A DNA stretch of 64,000 bases, taken from assembly GCF_015668195.1 (NCBI RefSeq), contig NZ_JADPFC010000004.1, positions 186,001-250,000 of the forward strand, read 5' to 3'. How positions within the stretch are numbered: position 1 is the first letter of the stretch; each line of letters starts with the position of its first letter. The translations under genes and the position numbers were made by a program. Shown one piece after another: positions 16,962-25,318 of the stretch. The DNA comes from Romboutsia_C sp015668195 (lineage in GTDB: Bacteria; Bacillota; Clostridia; Peptostreptococcales; Peptostreptococcaceae). The notes below the pieces were generated by a model. It had not been told where the DNA came from. It made no database searches and worked only from the letters and a program-made list of their open reading frames with translations.

Positions 16962-17978
16962 TTAAATAGCAATACTAACTCCAAGTATTGATTTTGCTAG
17001 TATTTTTTTATCTTTATCATTTAAAATATCTTTTTCCATTAAAAGTTTGCAAAAACCTAGCTTTTCACATTCTTGTAATGTTTTATTTTTCTTAAAAAAT
17101 TTACCTTCATTTATAAATAATGGTTTATAATACGAATAGTTATTTATAATATCTTCAATAAAATTTTCTAAATCTACTATTTCTGTATCAAAAGTCTTTT
17201 TGTATGTGTCTATTCCTCTAGCTAATGTTATACTGTCTAATCCATAAAAGTTTGATATATTATTTATATCGCTTGCTTCTTTTTCGCTAAATCCGTATCC
17301 TTTTATTTTGCTCAAAGATGTATTTTTACAATTTAGACAACATCCATAACAAGTATTATTCTCATCATACCAATTAATATTTGACTTATTAGTTATTTTT
17401 CTAGCTATAGAATCATTATATTTTTTTAATGTTGATATATCGTATGGTATTAAATTTTCTTGTTTCTTTAGTACTATAGCTTTTATATTTTTATCTGCCA
17501 TTAATTTTCCTAATCCATTTTTTCCACAAGATTTATTATTTCTAAATATTATTTTAGAGAAATCTATTTTTTTAACTGATGCCAATCCTATTGATGCTAT
17601 TTCTAATTCATTAGTACTTAATTCTTCTTTTATAGACTCAACAACTTTATCATAATCTTTATCTATTAGGTGACTTGCTTCTTTTATTTTTACACTTTCC
17701 TTATCTATATATAAATATATAGGTGTATCACTTTCTCCTTCAAACACTAAAAAATCATACCCATTACATTTCATAAAATGTGCAAAATGACCTCCAGTTT
17801 GAGATAAAGAATTTTTATCATATACCTTAAGTTTGTTAAGTCCTACTACACCATAACCTGCTAAAGATGGAGCTTCAAATACTAAATTATTATTACTTAA
17901 ATTTATTTTGTGTTCGTCATACTGATGCACTGACTTTACCTTTTCGTTTTTTAAGTTTATGTATAGAATTTTTCTCAT
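16962..17978 (-). CDS. Compact aldehyde:ferredoxin oxidoreductase-like protein
   Basis: A 338-residue relative of AOR (usual length about 600). The N-terminal half matches AFOR_N: RKILYINLKNEKV, SLAGYGVVGLN, NGYDFLVFEG and CGKNGLGKLMADKNIKAIV. The cluster ligands are kept: CxxCxxxC at Cys 210, 213 and 217, the pterin motif YGLD at 245, and a fourth Cys in LGFC at 310. The ligand sets are about 95 residues apart, not about 200 as in the full AOR at 20456. It is therefore an internally shortened variant rather than a simple truncation, and there is no C-terminal domain beyond. It heads the moeA operon and diverges from a MarR gene. Its activity is unknown. Confidence 0.8.
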   Translation of the reverse strand: MRKILYINLKNEKVKSVHQYDEHKINLSNNNLVFEAPSLAGYGVVGLNKLKVYDKNSLSQTGGHFAHFMKCNGYDFLVFEGESDTPIYLYIDKESVKIKEASHLIDKDYDKVVESIKEELSTNELEIASIGLASVKKIDFSKIIFRNNKSCGKNGLGKLMADKNIKAIVLKKQENLIPYDISTLKKYNDSIARKITNKSNINWYDENNTCYGCCLNCKNTSLSKIKGYGFSEKEASDINNISNFYGLDSITLARGIDTYKKTFDTEIVDLENFIEDIINNYSYYKPLFINEGKFFKKNKTLQECEKLGFCKLLMEKDILNDKDKKILAKSILGVSIAI

Positions 17979-18003
17979 CAGTTACCCCCTCCCCTAATGT
18001 TAA

Positions 18004-18012
18004 TTATATCAC
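18004..18012 (-). promoter_or_regulatory. Extended -10 promoter for the AOR-like/moeA operon
   Basis: TGATATAAT on the minus strand is a perfect TGN-TATAAT extended -10 placed about 30 nt before the start codon. It lies in the 167-bp gap shared with the divergent MarR gene. Confidence 0.6.
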
Positions 18013-18145
18013 TGTAGAATTAAATATTATGTCATTTTTTAGACTATATATTGTAAAATTCTATGTTTTATAAAAAAATATGGGTAAATATGATATTATA
18101 TATAAATAGAGATTATTATAATTTCCTCTAGATTGGAGAACTAAA

Positions 18146-18595
18146 ATGAAAGATAAATACATTATTTATTTTATTAGTAGAACAAAAGCTAATATGATAA
18201 AATTCATAGAAAATAAATTAAAAGAAAATGACTTAAATGACTTAATACCAACTCATGGCAATATACTAACTGCGCTTTATGAAAGTGATAAAAAGCTTAC
18301 TATGAAAGAAATTTCAAAGAAAATTGGTAAAGATAAATCTACAGTTACTTCTTTAGTTAATAAACTTATAGATTTAGGATATGTAAAAAAAGAAAAATGT
18401 ACTAAGGATAAGCGTGTTACTTATATAAGCTTGACTCAAAAAGCAAGAAATATTGAAGATAAATTTAACTTTATATCATCTCAAGTCAAAGAAACGGCTT
18501 ATAAAAACTTTACTAAAGAAGAAAAGGAAGAATTTCTTAGATTGCTTAGAAAACTTAGCTCTAATTTTAAAATTGAAAATGATAAGTATATATAA
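18146..18595 (+). CDS. MarR family transcriptional regulator
   Basis: A 149-residue winged-helix dimeric repressor type. Helices precede the DNA-reading section LTMKEISKKIGKDKSTVTSLVNKL and the wing KEKCTKDKRVTYISLT, and a long dimerisation helix follows. ATG lies 9 nt after GGAG. It is divergent from the compact AOR-like/moeA operon, the normal position for a local repressor. The ligand is not evident; a link to aldehyde or metal status is inference only. Confidence 0.9.
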   Translation: MKDKYIIYFISRTKANMIKFIENKLKENDLNDLIPTHGNILTALYESDKKLTMKEISKKIGKDKSTVTSLVNKLIDLGYVKKEKCTKDKRVTYISLTQKARNIEDKFNFISSQVKETAYKNFTKEEKEEFLRLLRKLSSNFKIENDKYI

Positions 18596-18624
18596 AAAGT
18601 GCCTCTATAAGAGACACTTTTTTT
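18595..18624. terminator. Bidirectional terminator between marR and nitroreductase
   Basis: Stem AAAAGTGCCTCT / AGAGACACTTTT with a short loop, A-rich on one side and T-rich on the other. It lies between convergent genes. Confidence 0.85.
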
Positions 18625-18626
18625 AA

Positions 18627-19265
18627 CTAGTCTATAAATGTAACTACTTCTTCAAGTGGTTTACGAGGTGGCTTAGGAGGTGTATTTTCTTCAGCTACAC
18701 CTAAAGATATCATAGACATTAATTCAAATCCTGGTTTATCAAATCCTATTAACTTTTCTATTTCAGTTTTTGCATGAGTAGGTCCTGTCATATAGCAAGT
18801 TCCATATCCCATTTCTGTTGCTGCTAGTAAAAAGTTTTCAACTGCTGCACCTATTCCTTGAGCTGCTGATTGAGGAGATACTAAAACATCTAACACTTCT
18901 TGAGGTGCGTTATTTTCTTTTAATATCTTATATTCTATCATTTTGTATTCTGATCCATATACCATTATTACTACTGGAGCATTTTTAAAACATGTATAAT
19001 ATTTAATTACACTCATATGTATTTTTCTATCTTTTTCAGTTTTTGCTAATTCACCTATTTTTTCATGGCTTTTAGTTACTATATCGGCCATTTCATTTAT
19101 TACTTCACGGTTAGTAAGTACTACAAAGTGCCAATTTTGTTGATGCTTTGGAGATGGGGCTTCTGTTGCTGCTTCTAGCATTTTTAATATATCTTCTTTT
19201 GGTACTTCTTCATCTTTGAATTTTCTTACACTCTTACGATTGTATATAAGGTCTAAATTTGCCAT
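18627..19265 (-). CDS. Nitroreductase family FMN protein
   Basis: A 212-residue NAD(P)H-dependent flavoprotein. Family marks are IYNRKSVRKFKDEEV (FMN phosphate site), EAPSPKHQQNWHFVV, QSAAQGIGAAVENFLLAATEMGYGTCYM and the C-terminal glycine turn in MISLGVAEE. Proteins of this group reduce nitro compounds or quinones, or act as enoate-type reductases. The substrate is not predictable. ATG follows AAGGAG. It is monocistronic with a palindromic operator candidate about 95-145 bp upstream. Confidence 0.9.
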   Translation of the reverse strand: MANLDLIYNRKSVRKFKDEEVPKEDILKMLEAATEAPSPKHQQNWHFVVLTNREVINEMADIVTKSHEKIGELAKTEKDRKIHMSVIKYYTCFKNAPVVIMVYGSEYKMIEYKILKENNAPQEVLDVLVSPQSAAQGIGAAVENFLLAATEMGYGTCYMTGPTHAKTEIEKLIGFDKPGFELMSMISLGVAEENTPPKPPRKPLEEVVTFID

Positions 19266-19359
19266 TTTACTTCTCCTTTTGATGTTTTATATAATTATAC
19301 TATATACATATGCTATAGTATTATCACTAATTTAAATGTAATTGCTTATTATTCACAAA

Positions 19360-19410
19360 TAGTTTGTCATCAAACTAATTGTATACTAAAAAATAGTTTT
19401 ATGTCAAACT
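19360..19410. promoter_or_regulatory. Tandem palindromic operator candidate
   Basis: TAGTTTGTCATCAAACTA (19360-19377) is a perfect palindrome. An imperfect copy, TAGTTTTATGTCAAACT, follows at 19394. The centre-to-centre distance is about 33 bp, close to three DNA turns. The site lies upstream of the nitroreductase; the cognate factor is unknown (the local MarR is one possibility). Confidence 0.5.
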
Positions 19411-19426
19411 TTTTTATATTTTATAT

Positions 19427-19479
19427 AAAAATATCCTATAAAATGAATTTTTTTAATTCAATTTACAGGATATTTTTTT
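19427..19479 (-). terminator. Intrinsic terminator of the AOR-moaD-moeB operon
   Basis: Long stem pairing AATATCCTGTAAATTGAATT with AATTCATTTTATAGGATATT, followed by T residues on the minus strand, about 40 nt after the moeB stop. Confidence 0.8.
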
Positions 19480-19519
19480 CATTATTTAATTTTAATGATT
19501 ATATTTACAAATACTTAAG

Positions 19520-20209
19520 CTAATATGTTTTATCCATTTCTATAATATTATATTCTCCATATAATAAGTCTATAAAAAGTACTTTGTTTCTTAATATTTC
19601 ACCTTTGTTAAGTAGCACCTTTATAGTTTCACTAACTTGTATAGATGCCACTAGACCTGGAGTAAAAGAAGGATTACCTAATTTATTATCTATTTCTTTT
19701 TTATATTTATATATATCCTCTAGATTATTATCTCCTGGGTATATGGTGCTAACTTGACCGTACCATCCACTTATAGCACCATGAATTAGCGGTATATTTA
19801 AAGTTTCACAATACTTTTGAAGTACAAACCTAGTTTTTATATTATCTAATGCATCTATAACTACATGACAATTATTTATAATCTTTTCACAGTTATTACT
19901 ATCTAGATGCTCACTAACTATATCTATGTTTACATTATTATTAATTAATTTGATTCTTTCTTTAGCCTCTATAACCTTATTTTGCCCAATATTATTTTCA
20001 TTACACAATATTTGCCTATTTAAATTACTTACATCAAATATATCTTCATCTACTAATTTTAAATAACCTATACCTATTCTTGATAGCATTTCTATTACAT
20101 ATCCGCCTAACCCACCACATCCTACTATACAAACTTTAAAGTCTTTTAATTTATCATTTTCAGACTTAGTTAAAGTTCCTATATTTCTTTCATATCTTTT
20201 ATCCATCAT
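19520..20209 (-). CDS. moeB: MoeB/ThiF-family adenylyltransferase (E1-like)
   Basis: A 229-residue protein that activates the C-terminus of a small sulfur carrier by adenylation. It shows the nucleotide-binding GCGGLGGYVIEMLSRIGIGYLKLVDED, the Arg finger region SNLNRQILC, and VIDALDNIKTRF. The C-terminal rhodanese domain of some relatives is absent, and so are the paired CxxC zinc motifs, which makes this a minimal form. Its ATG overlaps the stop of the MoaD-like gene (ATGA), so the two are co-translated partners. Placement with AOR argues for pterin-cofactor synthesis rather than thiamine. Confidence 0.88.
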   Translation of the reverse strand: MMDKRYERNIGTLTKSENDKLKDFKVCIVGCGGLGGYVIEMLSRIGIGYLKLVDEDIFDVSNLNRQILCNENNIGQNKVIEAKERIKLINNNVNIDIVSEHLDSNNCEKIINNCHVVIDALDNIKTRFVLQKYCETLNIPLIHGAISGWYGQVSTIYPGDNNLEDIYKYKKEIDNKLGNPSFTPGLVASIQVSETIKVLLNKGEILRNKVLFIDLLYGEYNIIEMDKTY

Positions 20210-20430
20210 CCACCACCAACTGGTGGGAATATAGATAAAATATCTCCGTCCTTAATCTTTCTATCAAATCCTCCCTCCATACCATTTAGCAAAAGTATAG
20301 CGACTTCTTCTTTATTTATATTAAGGATTTTTAATATGCCAATTATATTTATATCTTCTGTAATTTCTAGTATTTGTTTTTTCTCTCTTCCCTCTCTAAA
20401 GGTTGCAAATAATCTTATTTCTATTTTCAT
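20206..20430 (-). CDS. moaD: MoaD/ThiS-family sulfur carrier protein
   Basis: A 74-residue beta-grasp protein ending in PPVGGG, the Gly-Gly tail that is adenylated and thiocarboxylated. Starting strand EIRLFATFREGREK and KDGDILSIFPPVGGG match MoaD. It supplies the dithiolene sulfurs of molybdopterin with MoaE (not in the window). It overlaps moeB by 4 nt and lies 25 nt after the AOR gene. In archaeal and clostridial AOR operons a MoaD-like protein is a common companion. Confidence 0.9.
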   Translation of the reverse strand: MKIEIRLFATFREGREKKQILEITEDINIIGILKILNINKEEVAILLLNGMEGGFDRKIKDGDILSIFPPVGGG

Positions 20431-20455
20431 ACTATCTCCTTAGTAAATTTATATA

Positions 20456-22285
20456 TTAATTTCTTGCAAATATATTTCCTATATACTCTTCAAGACCTAA
20501 TGTTTTTAATGTTTCATCTAATGGTATTCCATCTTCATCCCAACCTCTAACTTCATAATATTTAGGAAGTAGTTCATCTAGTCTATGAACATGACCTTTA
20601 GTTGGTCCATTTGGAATTGGGTCATATATCAGTCTATCTGGTAAAGTATCTTGGCTACTATCTATTCCTGCTTTTAAATTAAATATTTTTTCTAAAGTCC
20701 ATATTCTATCGCCTGCTTGAAGTAATGTTTCAGGTGTATATATCTCTCCACATACTGCATTATACATATCTACATAATCATTAAGTCCTAGCCCAAAAGT
20801 AGTAAATACACAAATTCCTAGGGAGTCTATAACAGCAGTCAAGTCATGAAATACTTTTGCATAAGCTGGTTTACCTTCTACTTCTAGTTTATCTAATTTT
20901 TCAGGTACTCCTAGTATTTCTGGATTTATCATATATCCTTTTATATGACACCCTCCTCTGTTATTAACTGCATAAGTTATACCGTGACCTTGTATTCCTC
21001 TTGGGTCATATGCTGGCAATTCTTGTTTTTTAACAGTCATAGAGTACTGTGTTGCATCATACTTTTCACACAATCTATATGAACCATCTGCTAATAAATC
21101 TCCAAACCCTTCTCTTTTAGCCATTTTTTCAGTCCACTTAACTACTGCTTCAACATCTCCCCAATTAAGAGATAATTTATCATCTTCAATATCTTCATCT
21201 TTTATATATCCTCTTTGATAAAGTTCCATAGCCGTTGCAATAGTTGCTCCTGCTGATATAGTATCTAGACCATATTCATTACAAAGCATATTTGCTTCAT
21301 TTATAGCATGTAAATCATATACATCGCAATCTGATCCATAAGACCAAAGAGTTTCATATTCAGGCCCTCCTACCTCTTTTCCATTTCTTAACTTAACTAC
21401 TCTACCACAAGCTATAGGACATCTATAACACGCATGCTTTTTAACTAAAGTATTTTCAGTCATTGTCTCTCCACTAATTAAATCTGCTTTATCAGTATAC
21501 GACTCTTGGAAATTTTTAACTGGGTGTACTCCATTTTCATTTATTATATTAACTAAAACTGCGGTACCATAAGTTGGTAATCCACCTCCAGCAACTGGAT
21601 CATTTCTAAGTATATTTACCTTTTCAGCATTTACTCTATTAGCTAATTCCTCATTAGCTACATTTACCTTTTTACTACCTTTTACAACAATAGCCTTTAA
21701 ATTTTTAGAACCCATTACAGCTCCTACTCCACCTCTACCTGCTGCTCTATCTACATCGTTCATAATTGCTGATATAAGAGATAAATTTTCTCCCGCTGGT
21801 CCTATGCAAAGTACATTAGCTTTACTATGTTCTTTAGATAATTCCTCAGTTATTTCACTAGATACCATTCCCCAATAGTCACTAGCATCTTTTATCTCTA
21901 CTTTATCATCTTCTATATATAAATATACTTTATCATCAGATTTACCTTCTATTATTAACATGTCATATCCTGCATTTTTAAGCTTAGTTCCCCACTTCCC
22001 ACCTGAGTTTGATATAGCTATTGTTCCTGTAAGTGGAGATTTTGTTACTACCATATACCTTCCACTTGTAGGCATTTTGGATGCTGTTAATGGACCTGTA
22101 GCTATTATAAGCTTATTTTCAGAACTTAATGGTTCTACCATAGGATCTACTTCATCAATAAAAGTTTTTACTCCAAGACCTCTAGCTCCTATATATTTTT
22201 GAGCTAATTTTAAATCTAAGTTTTCTACACCTATAGTCTTTTCACTTAAATTTACCCTTAATACTTTTCCATTATATCCATACAT
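20456..22285 (-). CDS. aor: Tungsten-containing aldehyde:ferredoxin oxidoreductase
   Basis: Oxidises aldehydes to carboxylic acids, or the reverse, with ferredoxin, using a tungsto-bispterin and one [4Fe-4S] cluster. The 609 residues are full length: GYNGKVLRVNLSEK, the pterin loop GRYMVVTKSPLTG, AGRGGVGAVMGSKNLKAIVV, the cluster ligands CYRCPIAC and LGIC, and two DxxG-type pterin motifs (EYGLDTIS, DSLGIC). It heads an operon with moaD and moeB. The transcript begins with a Moco/Tuco riboswitch candidate and an intrinsic terminator, so expression should follow cofactor supply. ATG follows AGGAGG. Confidence 0.95.
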   Translation of the reverse strand: MYGYNGKVLRVNLSEKTIGVENLDLKLAQKYIGARGLGVKTFIDEVDPMVEPLSSENKLIIATGPLTASKMPTSGRYMVVTKSPLTGTIAISNSGGKWGTKLKNAGYDMLIIEGKSDDKVYLYIEDDKVEIKDASDYWGMVSSEITEELSKEHSKANVLCIGPAGENLSLISAIMNDVDRAAGRGGVGAVMGSKNLKAIVVKGSKKVNVANEELANRVNAEKVNILRNDPVAGGGLPTYGTAVLVNIINENGVHPVKNFQESYTDKADLISGETMTENTLVKKHACYRCPIACGRVVKLRNGKEVGGPEYETLWSYGSDCDVYDLHAINEANMLCNEYGLDTISAGATIATAMELYQRGYIKDEDIEDDKLSLNWGDVEAVVKWTEKMAKREGFGDLLADGSYRLCEKYDATQYSMTVKKQELPAYDPRGIQGHGITYAVNNRGGCHIKGYMINPEILGVPEKLDKLEVEGKPAYAKVFHDLTAVIDSLGICVFTTFGLGLNDYVDMYNAVCGEIYTPETLLQAGDRIWTLEKIFNLKAGIDSSQDTLPDRLIYDPIPNGPTKGHVHRLDELLPKYYEVRGWDEDGIPLDETLKTLGLEEYIGNIFARN

Positions 22286-22318
22286 AAATTTCTCCTCCTA
22301 TTTTTACTTATAGTAACC

Positions 22319-22358
22319 AAAAAGCCTATCTAAAAGTAACCATACTTTTAGATAGGCT
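22319..22358 (-). terminator. Riboswitch-controlled intrinsic terminator before aor
   Basis: A perfect 16-bp stem (AGCCTATCTAAAAGTA and complement, four-base loop) with a short T-tract lies between the riboswitch candidate and the aor start codon. It is well placed as the expression platform. Confidence 0.85.
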
Positions 22359-22374
22359 AAAAATCCACATAAAA

Positions 22375-22490
22375 AGGAAAGGTTACTACACTTTTCTCCT
22401 TTCCAACAGGAGGCATAAACATTTCTATTTATACCCTACCGTTTTATTAACCATAGCATAGCCTTAGGTTAATAAAATCGGAGAATTTAT
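22375..22490 (-). promoter_or_regulatory. Moco/Tuco-family riboswitch candidate
   Basis: On the minus strand, CTCCG is followed by a 12-bp stem GTTTTATTAACC / GGTTAATAAAAC (first G of the 5' arm varied), then GGTATAAA / TTTATGCC, then ATGCCTCCTGTTGGAAAGGAG. ATGCCTCC...GGAAAGGAG is the hallmark I associate with the Moco RNA motif (RF01055), whose variants sense molybdenum or tungsten cofactor. Its position in front of a tungstopterin enzyme fits. Assigned by eye, without a covariance model. Confidence 0.75.
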
Positions 22491-22500
22491 ATTTAATTAA

Positions 22501-22529
22501 ATAGTAGTATTTAAATTGGTAAATGTCAA
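22501..22529 (-). promoter_or_regulatory. Sigma-A promoter of the aor operon
   Basis: TTGACA, 17-bp spacer, TACTAT on the minus strand. The predicted start lies a few bases before the riboswitch candidate. Confidence 0.8.
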
Positions 22530-22535
22530 ATACAA

Positions 22536-22925
22536 TCATATGCTAAACCATTTTTTTATTCCTTTTTCAACTGGCTTATAATATTGTTTTATTCCGCCTT
22601 CTAGTATCTTAGTATCTATACCTAAACACCTTGAATAAAAAGCTACTATTGGGCTTCTAAGTCTTCCTTGTGAACATCCTATAACTATTGTTTTTTCTTT
22701 ATTATTAGATAACCTAAGTAAATCTTCTCTAATAATTCTTCTATTTTTTATAAGCCCTATTAATATTATAGGAAAAGCTATCATAATATATTTTTTTAAT
22801 AACCTATGCTCTTTTTCATCTATAACAGGTATATTATATTTAAATAATGGCATTTTTTCAAATTCTTCTTTAGACCTAACATCAATTGTTACTTCATCTT
22901 TTATATTTTCTAATTTGATATACAT
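22536..22925 (-). CDS. Stand-alone SelU-type rhodanese (tRNA 2-selenouridine synthase N-domain-like)
   Basis: A 129-residue rhodanese-like protein whose motifs match the N-terminal half of SelU/MnmH better than ordinary rhodaneses: TIDVRSKEEFEK, NIPVIDEKEHRLLKK, and the active-site region GCSQGRLRSPIVAFYSRCLG...LEGGIKQYY. SelU replaces sulfur by selenium in wobble 2-thiouridine. Here the P-loop half is missing, so either a separate partner protein exists elsewhere or this is a divergent single-domain rhodanese. A selenoprotein gene in the same window makes a selenium role plausible. GAGGTGG lies unusually close to the ATG. Confidence 0.7.
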   Translation of the reverse strand: MYIKLENIKDEVTIDVRSKEEFEKMPLFKYNIPVIDEKEHRLLKKYIMIAFPIILIGLIKNRRIIREDLLRLSNNKEKTIVIGCSQGRLRSPIVAFYSRCLGIDTKILEGGIKQYYKPVEKGIKKWFSI

Positions 22926-23034
22926 TCCACCTCAACCACTTTTTTAAATTTTTCTGTATTATACCATAATAATATAGTTTAATCTTTATTATATACTATT
23001 ATCTATTATAGACTATAGTGATTTTTTATTACAC

Positions 23035-23065
23035 AAAAAAGCCGTAAAAATACTTTTTACGGCCT
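23035..23065 (-). terminator. Intrinsic terminator of feoB
   Basis: Stem GCCGTAAAAA / TTTTTACGGC followed by TTTTTTGTG on the minus strand, 10 nt past the feoB stop. Confidence 0.88.
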
Positions 23066-23074
23066 TTGTATTAC

Positions 23075-24976
23075 CTATTTTTCATAAGCATACTTCATAT
23101 TACTTGCTTCATATTTATTTAAGTTAGTTGAACTCATTTTTCTGTATATTATAATTAATATAGCACCTATTATTATCGTTCCTATAGCTAAAGTTATTAT
23201 ATTTGACAAATTAAATCCTACTGTAAATAATGTTCCTACTTGATATACATAAAATCCTCCTATCCACGCTACAAAGAATTGGTATAAAAATGATATTAAA
23301 GTCATCTTACCCCCATATTCTTTTTGCATAGTAGCAAGAGCTGCTATACAAGGAGTATATAATGATGTAAATACTAAGAATCCATATGCTGTTACTGATG
23401 TAAATAATGTTGGTAAAACTGTATTAACATCACCATATAGTATTTCCATAGTAGATACAACAACTTCTTTAGCCGTTAGCCCTGTTAATATAGATACGCC
23501 TGCTCTCCAATCTCCAAGACCAAGTGGTTCAAATATAGGAGATACTATATGTCCAAGAGATGATAAGAAACTTTCATTTATTTCAGGAGTAAATCCACTA
23601 AAGCTAAATGATGATAATACCCATATAACAACAGACATAGCAAACATTATAGTTGTTACTCTTACTAAAAATCCTTTTGACTTTTGCCATGTGTTTTTAA
23701 ATAATTGGCCTATTGTTGGCAATGAATATCTTGGTAATTCCATTACAAATGGATAATCTTCTTGAGTTTTTTGAGTTTTGTTTATAAATAGTGCTACTAA
23801 TATAGACACTATAATTCCTAAAATATATAATGAAGTAGTTACTAATGCTTCATTTTGTGTAAAAAATATTGATACAAACATTGCATATATAGGTAACTTC
23901 GCTCCACAAGTCATAAGAGGTGCTATAAGTGCTGTTATTTTTCTATCCTTTTCACTTTCTAATGTTCTAGTTGCCATTATTGCTGGAGATGAACACCCTA
24001 TCCCCATAACCATTGGTATAAATGACTTTCCTGAAAGTCCAACTTTTTTCATAAGTGAATCCATTAAAAATGCAATTCTTGCCATATATCCGCTATCTTC
24101 AAATACTGACATTCCAAATGATAAAACAAATATTAACGGGAAAAATGATAATGCTCCCCCTAAACTATTTATAATACCATCTACTATTAATGATTTAAAC
24201 CATTCGCTTGAATTAACTAACATATTAGATGCTGGATTTGCTATATTATTTTCTATAAATCCTCCTGTAAATTCCTGTAGTGGTCCACCAACCCAATTAA
24301 ATGTAAACTTAAACAAAATATATAATAATCCTATAAATATTGGATATGCTAAAAATTTATTAAGTGCTATTGAATCTATTCTATCGCTAATACTTTGAGA
24401 TTTTTTATTTTCACCTATAATACACTTATTTACTATTTTTTCTAGCTCTTTGTATGTACTAGATTCATCATACCAGTTATCTTCATATATTACTGGAGAC
24501 TTGTGTACTTTTTCTATCTCATTTGCAATTAAATTTGTATCTATCTTTTTCTTAGCTACCATAGGTATTACACTTATACCTAGTTCTTTTGATAATTTAT
24601 AACAATCTATCTCTACCCCCATATTTTTAGCTGTATCTATCATATTAACTACTAATATTATAGGCTTTTTATATTTCATAAGTTGAGTTGTTAAATAAAG
24701 ATTTCTAGATAAATTCGATGCATCTACTATATTTACTATTACATTTGCATTATCATTTTCTAAATACTCTTTTGAAATGTTCTCTTCATTAGAAAATGTA
24801 TCCATTGCATAAATTCCAGGTAAGTCAACAATTTTTATATTATCATTTATATTACCTTCTTTTTTTTCTATAGTTACTCCTGGCCAGTTACCTACACGTT
24901 GCTTAAGACCTGTTAAGCCATTAAATAAAGTAGTCTTACCAACATTAGGATTTCCTAATAATGCCACACTAATCAT
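23075..24976 (-). CDS. feoB: Ferrous iron transporter FeoB
   Basis: GTP-gated Fe(II) uptake permease of 633 residues. The N-terminal G domain has GNPNVGKTTLF (G1), DLPGIYAM (G3) and NMID (G4). It is followed by the guanine-dissociation-inhibitor helices, then the paired Gate domains with about eight membrane segments. These carry the conserved GCSSPAIMATRT and TPCIAALATM cysteine motifs near iron-path positions. No C-terminal SH3-like or FeoC extension. It follows feoA by 24 nt. Confidence 0.95.
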   Translation of the reverse strand: MISVALLGNPNVGKTTLFNGLTGLKQRVGNWPGVTIEKKEGNINDNIKIVDLPGIYAMDTFSNEENISKEYLENDNANVIVNIVDASNLSRNLYLTTQLMKYKKPIILVVNMIDTAKNMGVEIDCYKLSKELGISVIPMVAKKKIDTNLIANEIEKVHKSPVIYEDNWYDESSTYKELEKIVNKCIIGENKKSQSISDRIDSIALNKFLAYPIFIGLLYILFKFTFNWVGGPLQEFTGGFIENNIANPASNMLVNSSEWFKSLIVDGIINSLGGALSFFPLIFVLSFGMSVFEDSGYMARIAFLMDSLMKKVGLSGKSFIPMVMGIGCSSPAIMATRTLESEKDRKITALIAPLMTCGAKLPIYAMFVSIFFTQNEALVTTSLYILGIIVSILVALFINKTQKTQEDYPFVMELPRYSLPTIGQLFKNTWQKSKGFLVRVTTIMFAMSVVIWVLSSFSFSGFTPEINESFLSSLGHIVSPIFEPLGLGDWRAGVSILTGLTAKEVVVSTMEILYGDVNTVLPTLFTSVTAYGFLVFTSLYTPCIAALATMQKEYGGKMTLISFLYQFFVAWIGGFYVYQVGTLFTVGFNLSNIITLAIGTIIIGAILIIIYRKMSSTNLNKYEASNMKYAYEK

Positions 24977-25000
24977 AATTTTCCCCCTAAATACACCTTG

Positions 25001-25222
25001 TTATTTTGATACGAATATAGATTTAGCATCCTCTATTCTTATAGCTAAATCAAATCCTCTAAAGTTTATTACTATTGTGTCTTTAAATGGTGAAATCTTC
25101 TTAACACATATCTCTGTACCTTTAGTACATCCCAATGCTAACAATCGTTTGCCTAAAACATCTTGGTATTTAACATTTTTAATATAGGCTTTCTCTCCTA
25201 TATTTAACATTGCTACATTCAT
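25001..25222 (-). CDS. feoA: FeoA iron-transport accessory protein
   Basis: A 73-residue SH3-like domain (IKNVKYQDVLGKRLLALGCTKGTEICV...DLAIRIEDAKSIFV) that associates with FeoB and is required for Fe(II) uptake. ATG follows AAGGGGG. It lies between the DUF2325 gene and feoB and is co-directional with both. Confidence 0.92.
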   Translation of the reverse strand: MNVAMLNIGEKAYIKNVKYQDVLGKRLLALGCTKGTEICVKKISPFKDTIVINFRGFDLAIRIEDAKSIFVSK

Positions 25223-25318
25223 ATGTTTCCCCCTTTATTGATTTTAATATTTATTATCATTTAATTAATATTATTTAATACTTAAAGTTATTAATTTATA
25301 ATATATAATTAAAATTAC

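Noticed and set aside
23778..24398. A 206-codon plus-strand frame
   Set aside because: Exact antisense of the conserved FeoB gate domain; low-complexity composition and no SD.
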